A stretch of DNA of 34,058 nt from Anaerolineae bacterium (GTDB lineage: Bacteria; Chloroflexota; Anaerolineae; B4-G1), in NCBI GenBank assembly GCA_016931785.1, contig JAFGED010000257.1, positions 1 through 34,058 of the forward strand, read 5' to 3'. Below the pieces are notes generated by a model. It was not told the origin of the DNA, searched no databases, and saw only the letters and a list, made by a program, of their open reading frames with translations. Positions 8,568 to 17,203 of the stretch are shown one piece after another. Positions within the stretch are counted from its first letter, which is position 1. The number at the start of each line of letters is the position of its first letter. The position numbers and the translations under genes were made by a program.

Positions 8568-10415
8568 TCACCCGATGAGACGCTTTAAAAACCTGATAAT
8601 CCGTCTGAGAAGATCGCAGCCGTCAGGCTCTTCTGGCTGCGGCCACCTCGGCAGGATCGGTTCCTCCGGCTCCACAGGTTCGCCAGGTTGAACTGCCTGA
8701 ATGGTTGTGGCGATCTTGGTAGCTCCATTATTGGGCACGCGCAATACATAAAAGTTTTCGGCCAAGCGGATGGCGCCACGAAGGTGGTGGCTCCATCCCA
8801 CCAACTCTCCCTCGTGAATCGCATAGTAGCCAAATGCGCTCTGCAGCCCCAGAATGACGTACTCCTTCCCACCGATGACTTCGCGCTTGCCCGTGTCATG
8901 ATAGCAATGAACACGGTAGGTCGGTAGGGAACTGTCGAGCTGTTGCTGCAGGGTGGCAGGTGTAATTCCCTTCTCCTGGTTGAACTGGAAGCTGTTGATA
9001 TAGTCCGTGATGCGTTCGAGCAGACTGCGATCATCGTCATCGCGGGCAGCTAGGGCGCTGGTCAACATCCCCAGCTCCCGATGCGTCACATGGGTACGCT
9101 CCGGCTGCCGTCCCACTTGCCCTGGCATGTTGATCGTCTCGACGGCGAGATAGACATCACGCGGCCTACTGGAAATTGCCCTCAGACCAAGCACACTGAT
9201 CTCGGCCTCCCGGGTAAACTTGCTCGCTCCCTCAAAATTCATGTTGCGGTAGACGCTGGCGTTGCTAAAGACAAGGCCTGCTCCAGAAAGCTCCACCAGC
9301 ATACATTGGTGAGTCGATTTGACCCCGTTGGTAAAATCGGTTTTCATAGCTAGCGGCACGGACCAGACAAAGCGAATGTCGTTGCTTGCATCGGCTATCG
9401 TGCCATCCGGAATCGCGGCGCTGTTGTCCTCATTGGTTGCGATATCCGTCCAGGGAGCCGCAGGGTCAGCAATAGACCCCCAGTTGGCAATGGCAAAGCG
9501 GGCCTTGATTTGATGAGCAGCCACTGACGCGCCCGTATTGTTGGTGGGACGTGCAAAGATGGTATTCGGATTGTTGACGTCAATCTCGCTAGCGGGGACA
9601 TTGGTCGTACCCACGTTCAGGTAATCCAGTGATATGCCGCTACCGCCGGGGCAGGATGGGAAACTCGAGCTCCCGAGCTCACATGTGTCATAGGCGGATG
9701 GGGCAGGGTAAACCTTTTGCCCGCCCGAGAAGCCAAAGGTGGCCGTCGTCGGGTAATGCAGGCGCAGGATACCGCCAGCGGGGGCGCCACCACCGGCGTT
9801 TGTCGGCGTGTAGATGTCGTAGCAGTACCACATTCTGAACGTCGTAGTGGGGTCGATGTCTATGCCAGCATCATCCCCCAGCGACGCTCCTGTGTTGATC
9901 GGTACTTTCATCTGCACGGCCCACTGCCCCAGTGTGGGATTGCGCCACACGCGCGTGGTCGTGGCGACCCAATCCGGCTCGTCCGCAAGCGCCTGAAAGT
10001 GCCCCGAGGCGTCGCGCGTGCCAGCCTGGATGCTAGCAGGATTATCCGCCGTGATACCGCCAACCGGATCAGCCGCATAGACGACGATCTGCAATATCAG
10101 GGGCTGTGCCGCCGCATCGGCGGCACAGCCCACGTAAAGCATATCCTGATTGGGGCTGGAGGCAGCATCATATTTAACGTGCCACGATAGGTAGAGGCTT
10201 TGATTGCCCGTCGTATCTGTGTGGCACAAAGCGCGAAACATCGTCTCCTCGGCAACACCCGTGCCAAAGCCCTGGCCATAGGCGCCGCGCCAGCGCGGGT
10301 CTTCCAACCGGTCGTCATACTTTTCCTTCTGTGTTGAGGGAATCGTCGTGTCCCACCAATTAGGCGGCGCACCGAGTCCTGGCACGCCGAATGCGTAGGG
10401 AATACATGTAGGCAT
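8568..10415 (-). CDS. Putative extracellular/host-binding protein with CBM9/DOMON-like N-terminus
   Basis: 615 aa ORF; DDRLEDPRWRGAYGQGF...MFRALCHTDTTGNQSLYLSWHVKYD resembles CBM9/DOMON-like openings. Adjacent to fibre genes. C-terminus is Pro/Glu linker then DLLRRIIRFLKRLIG. Confidence 0.55.
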   Translation of the reverse strand: MPTCIPYAFGVPGLGAPPNWWDTTIPSTQKEKYDDRLEDPRWRGAYGQGFGTGVAEETMFRALCHTDTTGNQSLYLSWHVKYDAASSPNQDMLYVGCAADAAAQPLILQIVVYAADPVGGITADNPASIQAGTRDASGHFQALADEPDWVATTTRVWRNPTLGQWAVQMKVPINTGASLGDDAGIDIDPTTTFRMWYCYDIYTPTNAGGGAPAGGILRLHYPTTATFGFSGGQKVYPAPSAYDTCELGSSSFPSCPGGSGISLDYLNVGTTNVPASEIDVNNPNTIFARPTNNTGASVAAHQIKARFAIANWGSIADPAAPWTDIATNEDNSAAIPDGTIADASNDIRFVWSVPLAMKTDFTNGVKSTHQCMLVELSGAGLVFSNASVYRNMNFEGASKFTREAEISVLGLRAISSRPRDVYLAVETINMPGQVGRQPERTHVTHRELGMLTSALAARDDDDRSLLERITDYINSFQFNQEKGITPATLQQQLDSSLPTYRVHCYHDTGKREVIGGKEYVILGLQSAFGYYAIHEGELVGWSHHLRGAIRLAENFYVLRVPNNGATKIATTIQAVQPGEPVEPEEPILPRWPQPEEPDGCDLLRRIIRFLKRLIG

Positions 10416-10450
10416 GTCTCGTTCTCCTTTCTTTTTTTGATCACCTGATA

Positions 10451-11647
10451 CTAACTCTGCAACTCCAGATCAAAGCGGCGAGCCTGGCCCTGAGTAGATC
10501 CACTGCGAAAGACACGGAATTCGATCTCGGCGGAAGCTGTTCCCGATGACGGCGGATTGACAAAGAATTTGGCCGTTTCAGCAGCCTCTGAGGCTCCACC
10601 TGAGAAATCCGCCGGTTCGATCGTAACCGTCGACGGTGTTTCGCTAAGTTCCACATCCCAACCATTCAGCGAACCGATCGCGCCCACCTCGAAAACGTAG
10701 GTGCCGGTTTCCTGAAACTCGGCACGCAGACTCATAAGGCCTGAGCGATCCTGCCGGACCTGGATAGTTTGGCTGGCGTGATCGTACGAACCCCCCGCAG
10801 GATCGGGAAGGGCTGTCGATGGATCAATGGCCTCAAGATTCAATGGCGTCAAGTCAATAGTAGAATCCGGCAGGATGATCGGCGTGTTGAGCGGGAATTC
10901 ACGTGCATCGGACCCCACAGCCGATCCAGCAGTAGCCTCCACCTCCAACTCAAAGGTGGTTATGCCGGATGGGAGCGATGGGATGCGTACGAAGAAGGGT
11001 TTCTCCTCCATGGTACTCAACTGGATCTGACGACTCGTGTTCTCCTGTGTCAACGAGTTGAACACCTGCGGAGTACCAATGCCGGAAGGGGCCAAGACTT
11101 GTGGACTGATGGTGAAAGTTGCAGTCACCGGGGCGCGCGAGCGCAACCGGTAACCGATGAACACCGGCACGCCAGGCGTGATGGGATTGGGAGTCACCGA
11201 ATCCCAAAAGACATCGATAACCGCACCGGTTATCGGGATGTCCACAGGCCGGATAAACATCTGCTGGCTGGTCGAGCCAAAGCCATTGCCGACGACGAGC
11301 GTCACGGTCTGCCCCGTCTCTGACAGCGCCGGGAGCGGCGGAATGTCGATCAACAGACGCGTGTCGCTCGACCCATCTTTGAAGGCGGTGACGAGTACGC
11401 CGTCGAACGCGACGTGCTGCGCGCCACGACTATAGCCAAAGTTCTGCCCATGAATCTCGATCGCGTCGCCCGCTCGCCAGACCGCCGGGGGCGATAATGG
11501 CAGAATCTGCGTGATCACAGGAGAAACACCCACTCCGGCAGCCGATAGTTGATCCACCTTTGTCTCCAATTCGAGTATTTTCTCGACTAGTAGGTTCCAG
11601 CTACTAGCGGTGATTAGGTCACCGGGCCGCACTTCTTGTATTGACAT
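10451..11647 (-). CDS. IPT/TIG (Ig-like) domain-containing protein, putative tail accessory/adhesin
   Basis: 398 aa ORF; ITQILPLSPPAVWRAGDAIEIHGQNFGYSRGAQHVAFDGVLV...LLIDIPPL matches the IPT/TIG pattern. Confidence 0.65.
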   Translation of the reverse strand: MSIQEVRPGDLITASSWNLLVEKILELETKVDQLSAAGVGVSPVITQILPLSPPAVWRAGDAIEIHGQNFGYSRGAQHVAFDGVLVTAFKDGSSDTRLLIDIPPLPALSETGQTVTLVVGNGFGSTSQQMFIRPVDIPITGAVIDVFWDSVTPNPITPGVPVFIGYRLRSRAPVTATFTISPQVLAPSGIGTPQVFNSLTQENTSRQIQLSTMEEKPFFVRIPSLPSGITTFELEVEATAGSAVGSDAREFPLNTPIILPDSTIDLTPLNLEAIDPSTALPDPAGGSYDHASQTIQVRQDRSGLMSLRAEFQETGTYVFEVGAIGSLNGWDVELSETPSTVTIEPADFSGGASEAAETAKFFVNPPSSGTASAEIEFRVFRSGSTQGQARRFDLELQS

Positions 11648-11665
11648 ATCAATCCTCCTCTGAAC

Positions 11666-13093
11666 TCATACGAAATTGGCGTAATCCCAGCGATTTGCGT
11701 CGTAGCGCGCATCCGCCCGATAGGGCATATGGCCATTGGCAAAGACCAAGTAGAGGTCAGATTGAGAGAGATCGCCGAGATCGACGGCTCGCTGGTTTTC
11801 ACGCACAAAGTAGAGCCAAATCAACTCCGCACTGGTGAGGTCGATAGCTGGATAAGCCAGAGAATCATGGATCAGCGCGGTCAGTCGAGCCCCTTCGATA
11901 TAGAGCTGGGTATCCCCAGGGTCACGCACCGTCAGCCCGTCGAAAAACACCCGAGCCTGTATCTCCGGCGGTGTTCCCAGCGATGCCACAGACAAATCAG
12001 CTATGGGAATCAGGCCAGCCGGTGGTAAGTAGCGAAAATAGTCCTTGACGTGCACCGCGGCCAGTCCGCTTGGGCCCAGGTTGGATTCAACGAGATAGCG
12101 CATTTGATCCTGGAATTGCTGAAAAGCCGCTTCTGCTTCAATCATCTGTCTTCTGCCCAACGGTAACGGCCACACTGTAGAATGTAGCGGGGCTGTGAGC
12201 CTGCGCCGCACCGACCAGTTATCCACAAAGTGAACCCGGCTGGTCGTCCAGTAGAGCAGCGCCAGCGGCACGTCGCAGTCGGTCAACTTTCCCTCAGCGC
12301 GCAGGGCATCGGCGGCGCCGTAGGTCACGTAGGACGACTGGCCGCTCACCTGCTCGAACGGGTCCTTTCCAAAGCCGGCCACCTCCTCGGTGCCCAGGCA
12401 GACGTGGGCCAGCCAGTTGCGCAGCTTGGAGAGCTTGGCCCGTCGCTGTGCCTGACTCAACTCATCTGGCGTGAACCGCAGCTCGTCGATCTCTTCCATC
12501 AGCTCGGCGACTTCGTCGCGGGTGTCCTGGTCAAGCCCGGTGATGGTATCGAGCGACAGCTCCTCCAGGTGGAACTGGACCCCTTCGACGGTGTAGCGCC
12601 GGCCGCAGCCATCCACCTGGCCATCCTCGCCGAGCCCGCGCTTGGGCACCCACTCGCGGAACCCAGAGGCCAACTTGACGGTGAGCACATATATGCCTTC
12701 GCCTGTTGGCACTGTCCCACCCTTGGGAGGCGTGCACATCTGGAACAGCCCGGCGTCCTGCGGGGCCGCTTCGTCCGCGTCCGTCAGCATCACGCTCGTC
12801 TTGGCCGGCAGGGTGAGCGCCTGTCCAAAACGGTTGACGGCCGATCCAGCGCTCACCGATACCACCGGCGGGTCGCCGCCTGAGCCGTCGTCAACCAGGC
12901 TGACCTCCAACCCCCAGACAACACCCGCACCGATAGCCTGGCCTAATTGGTGGTGCTGCAAGCGATTGGCCTCCTGCATCTTTTGCAGGTCCAGTGCGGT
13001 CAGCAGGCGGCCGTTGAAGAAGTGGACATCCTCCAGCCCCAACTCCAGGACCGGCTCCAAAAGCCCTTTACTAGTCGTTATCTGTTCAGCCAT
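11666..13093 (-). CDS. Putative tail-fibre/baseplate-associated protein, related in its N-terminal region to the adjacent 463 aa protein
   Basis: 475 aa ORF; N-terminus DVHFFNGRLLTALDLQKMQEANRLQHHQLGQAIGAGVVWGLEV...VSVSAGSAVNRFG. Confidence 0.6.
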   Translation of the reverse strand: MAEQITTSKGLLEPVLELGLEDVHFFNGRLLTALDLQKMQEANRLQHHQLGQAIGAGVVWGLEVSLVDDGSGGDPPVVSVSAGSAVNRFGQALTLPAKTSVMLTDADEAAPQDAGLFQMCTPPKGGTVPTGEGIYVLTVKLASGFREWVPKRGLGEDGQVDGCGRRYTVEGVQFHLEELSLDTITGLDQDTRDEVAELMEEIDELRFTPDELSQAQRRAKLSKLRNWLAHVCLGTEEVAGFGKDPFEQVSGQSSYVTYGAADALRAEGKLTDCDVPLALLYWTTSRVHFVDNWSVRRRLTAPLHSTVWPLPLGRRQMIEAEAAFQQFQDQMRYLVESNLGPSGLAAVHVKDYFRYLPPAGLIPIADLSVASLGTPPEIQARVFFDGLTVRDPGDTQLYIEGARLTALIHDSLAYPAIDLTSAELIWLYFVRENQRAVDLGDLSQSDLYLVFANGHMPYRADARYDANRWDYANFV

Positions 13094-13103
13094 ACATCAC
13101 TCC

Positions 13104-14495
13104 TTATCCCGGACCCCTTCGGTTCCGGGTCGTGAGCGCCCACCAGCGCACCCGTAACGAGCTGACGGTCCTCGACGATAGGTTCGTCGCGCCGATGCGG
13201 AACTCGGTCGAGCCAGGCTCGCGGTAAGGCGTGACCACCACGTTGACGAATTCGCCCGGTGGCGCGTCGGTCGTGATCCGCTGCACGGCCAGGATCAAGG
13301 GGGCGTTTCCATCCAAGCCGTGGTCGATGGGGTCGGACAGGATCGAGTCGCCCGCCGTCCCCAGGGGGTTCAACACCAGCGGGCCGACCAGCACGTCCTC
13401 GCTGCCCGTGACCGCGATCGCCGGGCCGGGAGGTCCCGCGGGCCCGGCGGGCCCCATAGGCCCAATAGGCCCCTGCGGCCCCGTAGGCCCCACGCCCCCC
13501 CCAGCCCCACCAAAGCAGAACAGCTCCTGCTTCAGCCGGTCCGGCACCAGAACGGGGCGAGTGCAGCTATCGACCTCCACGCTGCCAGGTAACAGATCCC
13601 CCTCGGGATCGAGCGAATAGTCGAGCTCCCCGTTGACGTCCACATCGAAATCGATGCAGGCCAACAGGATGCAGTCCTTCTCGCCCGGCTTTAGGGGCGC
13701 GTGCAGGCGCGGGCACACCTCAGTGACCCAGACGACGAGCGCCTGGCGGATGGTATCGCAGGCCGTGGAGGCGGGCAACTGAAACGGTATCATATCCACG
13801 GCCGGCGGCGAGCTCAGGGGCGGGGACGCCAGGATAGCATCCGTGCCCACCTCGGCCAAGGTCTGTACGGCGGCCAGAAGCCGCTCGCCATCGTCCACCG
13901 GCGGCGATGTCTCATCGGGCACGATCTCCACCTGGGCCATCAGGTTGCCGAACACTCGCACGGCGTCCTCTGCCGGCTGGTCCGGCATCTCCCAGGAGAA
14001 CTCGACCTGGTAGGCCTCCTGAATGCGTGAGGGGGCACGCGTGTCTTCGTCCGAGGCGCAGGGCTGGCCAGCGATAGGCACCAGGTCGGTAGGGCACTCG
14101 GCGTAGCACAGTGTGACGTAGACGGTGTGGCGTCCCGCTCCCACGGCCGGGCTAAGATCGCCGCCGTGCGCCTCCAGCCACTCGCCCAGCCGGGCGCACA
14201 AGTCCCGATCCACCCACATCCACTTGCCCTCGCGGCTAATGCCGTAACCGGCCGAGACGCGGATCAGCACGTCGGATGGGTCGGTCACCGCCTCTGCAGT
14301 GACCTGCAACCCGCACACCGTGCCGAACCCGTGAAGCAGCAGGTTGCTGATCCGGTGCTTCCACTCAAAGTGGGCCTGTTCCTGGCGAAAGTCGTCCACG
14401 CCCAAGACCATGCCAAAGTTATAGTTCACCCGCTTGGTCGGGTTCAGCGGTGCGTTTTCTGTCGAAGCAGTCAGGCAATCTTTCATCGCATACAT
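13104..14495 (-). CDS. Putative tail fibre with collagen-like triplets
   Basis: 463 aa ORF; NYNFGMVLGVDDFRQEQAHFEWKHRISNLLLHGFGTVCGLQV...IRVSAGYGISREG, then GPTGPQGPIGPMGPAGPAGPPGPA near the C-terminus. Confidence 0.65.
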   Translation of the reverse strand: MYAMKDCLTASTENAPLNPTKRVNYNFGMVLGVDDFRQEQAHFEWKHRISNLLLHGFGTVCGLQVTAEAVTDPSDVLIRVSAGYGISREGKWMWVDRDLCARLGEWLEAHGGDLSPAVGAGRHTVYVTLCYAECPTDLVPIAGQPCASDEDTRAPSRIQEAYQVEFSWEMPDQPAEDAVRVFGNLMAQVEIVPDETSPPVDDGERLLAAVQTLAEVGTDAILASPPLSSPPAVDMIPFQLPASTACDTIRQALVVWVTEVCPRLHAPLKPGEKDCILLACIDFDVDVNGELDYSLDPEGDLLPGSVEVDSCTRPVLVPDRLKQELFCFGGAGGGVGPTGPQGPIGPMGPAGPAGPPGPAIAVTGSEDVLVGPLVLNPLGTAGDSILSDPIDHGLDGNAPLILAVQRITTDAPPGEFVNVVVTPYREPGSTEFRIGATNLSSRTVSSLRVRWWALTTRNRRGPG

Positions 14496-14504
14496 CCTCC
14501 CTTA

Positions 14505-17102
14505 TTATTGACAGCCAAGCGCCCCTTGTGCCGGCCCACCTTCCGGCATTTTGGCCGGGGGACCCGAAAGCGCATCGCGGTCCAGCACCCACCGCTCTGG
14601 CACATCCATCGGATAAGCGGGGTAAAGGTAGCCTTCGGCCAAATAGTCGCGGCCGAGGATCATCGGTATGAACCGGCCCGCTTCACCGAGCACGGTATCG
14701 AGTCCCAGGCGCACCTCGCCCACGCGGAAATAGTCCCAGTAACGACGCACGTCGAACGCCGTGTGGGCCGGCTTCTCCAACTCGACGACGCGTTCCACCA
14801 TGGCCTTTTCCTCCGCCGAAAGACCCATGGGGATCAACACCGAGAAACGGTGCGCGCTGGCCTGGATCGAATCCTGGCTGCCGGTAGAACCAGTTTGCGT
14901 CGGATCGCCGGCGGCAACGGCCCGGCCCTCGCGCGCCAAGAAACGCTCGACGACGCGCACGTCCGACGGGCGTCGCGGATGCAGGAGGTAATCCTGGAGC
15001 AAATCCTCCAGCTGTTCCTCGCCCATCGTCGGCGTGGGCTGTGATAGGCCCAAAGTGTCGAGCTCGCTCTGCAGCACCGGGTCGTCCTTCACCGACGCAC
15101 GCTTGAACCGCTCCAGCACCACCTCCAGGCACGGGTGAAGCAGCAGATGCAACGCAAACTGGATACCGGCGACGGTGCCCCGCTGGTTGTACAGCCGCAT
15201 CGCATACCGGATAAACAACCGCCGCCGGTCGGCGCCGAGACCATCGTCAAGATCGACGCTGCCGCTGCTCCGACGCCGCTCCTGTATCTGCGCCCACAGG
15301 GGATCCAATATCACACCGAGCCAGTTGGCCAGCCAATCGAGCGTCTCGGCCGGCGCGCTGCGGGCGTCGAACAGCGCGCTGACGTGGGCGATCTTGCCCT
15401 CGAGCTCGGTGTAGAACCCCTCTGGGTTGGCCAACAACCTCTCCAGGAACCAGGCTGATTCGGCGTCCTGCTGGTACGCGGCGGGCAAAAAGCGCCGGGG
15501 ATAGGAAAAGCGCGGATAGGTGGCCCGCAGCGCCTGCAAGCGCGGCGTGACCCGCCCGTTGCCACTCAACACCAGCTTGATCTGCAAGTAGCGCCCGACT
15601 GCCTGCTGGAAAAGCAACTCCCACGTCCCGGCGTCGCCCGACTCGCTCTCCGGGTACGGGTCAAAGTAAGGTAGTTCCGCCCCGGCCCCGCGTAGATAAA
15701 GGCTCGGCTCGGGCACGAAGGGCACACTCTCGAGCAAATCCTCGTCGTTGCCGGCCCGCGTCCACACCTGCACTGCCGTAGCCGGCGGGATGCAGGCATC
15801 GATGAACAGACGGTGCCAGACGCAGTCGCGCTCCTTGCCATCTAGCACCGGCGTGACCAGCTCCGCCGAGCGCTCGTAGCGCGGCTGCTCGATGTCGTGC
15901 AGCCGCACCCAGCGGATGGCGCTATCCTTGTCGCCGCCGCCGACGTCGTAGAACACATCATCCCCATGCGCCACCAACGCCCGGCTGCCAAACGCGTGCA
16001 TGGGAAGGTACTCGCGCTTGACCCGGATCGGCTCCGGCGGCGACGCGTCGGACAGCAAATCGAGTGCAAAGGCGATGGCCTGGTTGCCGTCGCGCTCGAC
16101 GACGTACAGCGTGCCCCGCCCTAGAACGCAGGGATCGCCATGGGGGGCCGCATCCGGGACGTAGGCAAAATCGTGGCCCACCACCGGGCGCACGTCGTCG
16201 CCGGCTATGACTCCCTCCAGGCTGGGCAGCGGCAGCGGCGACGACATCTGATGATCGCAGTAGTAATGGTACAGCGTCGAGGGCTCTGTGGGCGCGGCCG
16301 CCACCGGGCTATCCAGCACCAACACGCCACCGCCCGGCAGGGCCTCGATGGCGATAGGGTTCAGCGCCTCGAGCGCAAAGCCCTCGGGGAACTGGCGAGA
16401 TGGGCAGACGATCGCCTGGACCGCGCCCGCCGGGCATGCGGGCTGGAAAGTAGCTCGGGCCTCCGGCTCTACCTCCTGCATCGAGGCAGGATCGGCGACG
16501 GCGCGGAACCGGTCATCGAGACCCCAGTAGGCGCGATGGACACGATCCAGCGCCCACACTCCGCCGCCTGGCGCGGCCGCCAAATCAAACGGCTCGAAAG
16601 CCATCTCCGGCGGGAAGAGGAGCAACAGAGGCTCGCCCCCGGCGTGCAGATCGAACACGAACACACCCCCCTGCGTCGCGTTGCCCACGACCAGGTAGTG
16701 ATGCTCGGTCACCACCAGGCCGGCCAGTTCTGCGACCGCCGGCCCACCCTGGGCCGGACCGAACGCGCCCGGCGTCTTCGCCTCAGGCTTTGCGGGCTGA
16801 GACCAGTAGACGGCAGGCCTACCGCTGCCCGCGGGCAGCCAGAACAACCGCTTGCGGTCGTTGGCGATCCAATACCAGTTGCCGTAACGATCCAGCGCCG
16901 CGCCGCGACGGGCGCCGGGCTGCAGCGGCAGATCGCGCTTGCCGCGCGGGAAGAGGGATAGCTGCGGGCGCAGCGTGAGCGCGCCGGGCTCATCATCGTC
17001 CCAGGCAATCCCGAACTCGCCCAGTGCGGCCGATTCCTCGATGCAGCGTTCCCAATCGGCCTGGCCGTATATCAGATGGAAGCGCGTGTCGTTGACGTCC
17101 AC
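14505..17102 (-). CDS. Phage tail protein I (tail_P2_I)-like baseplate protein with long N-terminal probable beta-propeller region (Pvc12-like)
   Basis: 865 aa ORF; ETLDWLANWLGVILDPLWAQIQERRRSSG...RRRLFIRYAMRLYNQRGTVAGIQFALHLLL is typical of the tail protein I family. N-terminal ~450 aa carries repeated strand-type motifs (DRYGNWYWIANDRKRLFWLP etc.). Confidence 0.75.
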   Translation of the reverse strand: MDVNDTRFHLIYGQADWERCIEESAALGEFGIAWDDDEPGALTLRPQLSLFPRGKRDLPLQPGARRGAALDRYGNWYWIANDRKRLFWLPAGSGRPAVYWSQPAKPEAKTPGAFGPAQGGPAVAELAGLVVTEHHYLVVGNATQGGVFVFDLHAGGEPLLLLFPPEMAFEPFDLAAAPGGGVWALDRVHRAYWGLDDRFRAVADPASMQEVEPEARATFQPACPAGAVQAIVCPSRQFPEGFALEALNPIAIEALPGGGVLVLDSPVAAAPTEPSTLYHYYCDHQMSSPLPLPSLEGVIAGDDVRPVVGHDFAYVPDAAPHGDPCVLGRGTLYVVERDGNQAIAFALDLLSDASPPEPIRVKREYLPMHAFGSRALVAHGDDVFYDVGGGDKDSAIRWVRLHDIEQPRYERSAELVTPVLDGKERDCVWHRLFIDACIPPATAVQVWTRAGNDEDLLESVPFVPEPSLYLRGAGAELPYFDPYPESESGDAGTWELLFQQAVGRYLQIKLVLSGNGRVTPRLQALRATYPRFSYPRRFLPAAYQQDAESAWFLERLLANPEGFYTELEGKIAHVSALFDARSAPAETLDWLANWLGVILDPLWAQIQERRRSSGSVDLDDGLGADRRRLFIRYAMRLYNQRGTVAGIQFALHLLLHPCLEVVLERFKRASVKDDPVLQSELDTLGLSQPTPTMGEEQLEDLLQDYLLHPRRPSDVRVVERFLAREGRAVAAGDPTQTGSTGSQDSIQASAHRFSVLIPMGLSAEEKAMVERVVELEKPAHTAFDVRRYWDYFRVGEVRLGLDTVLGEAGRFIPMILGRDYLAEGYLYPAYPMDVPERWVLDRDALSGPPAKMPEGGPAQGALGCQ

Positions 17103-17143
17103 GTCAATCCCCTAAGGATTTGTAAAAATGTAACTTCCAGTTT

Positions 17144-17179
17144 GTAGTACCCACTTCAGTGAGCTAAAGCCCATACTAC
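17144..17179. repeat. Imperfect palindrome in the 101-bp intra-operon gap
   Basis: GTAGTACCCACTTCAGTGAGCTAAAGCCCATACTAC: GTAGTA/TACTAC outer stem and CTTCAG/CTAAAG inner stem. Confidence 0.6.
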
Positions 17180-17203
17180 GAACCAATCATTCTTTCACGA
17201 GTT

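Noticed and set aside
16140-16961. + strand 273 aa ORF
   Set aside because: Antisense of the tail protein I/propeller gene, His/Arg-rich and without domains.
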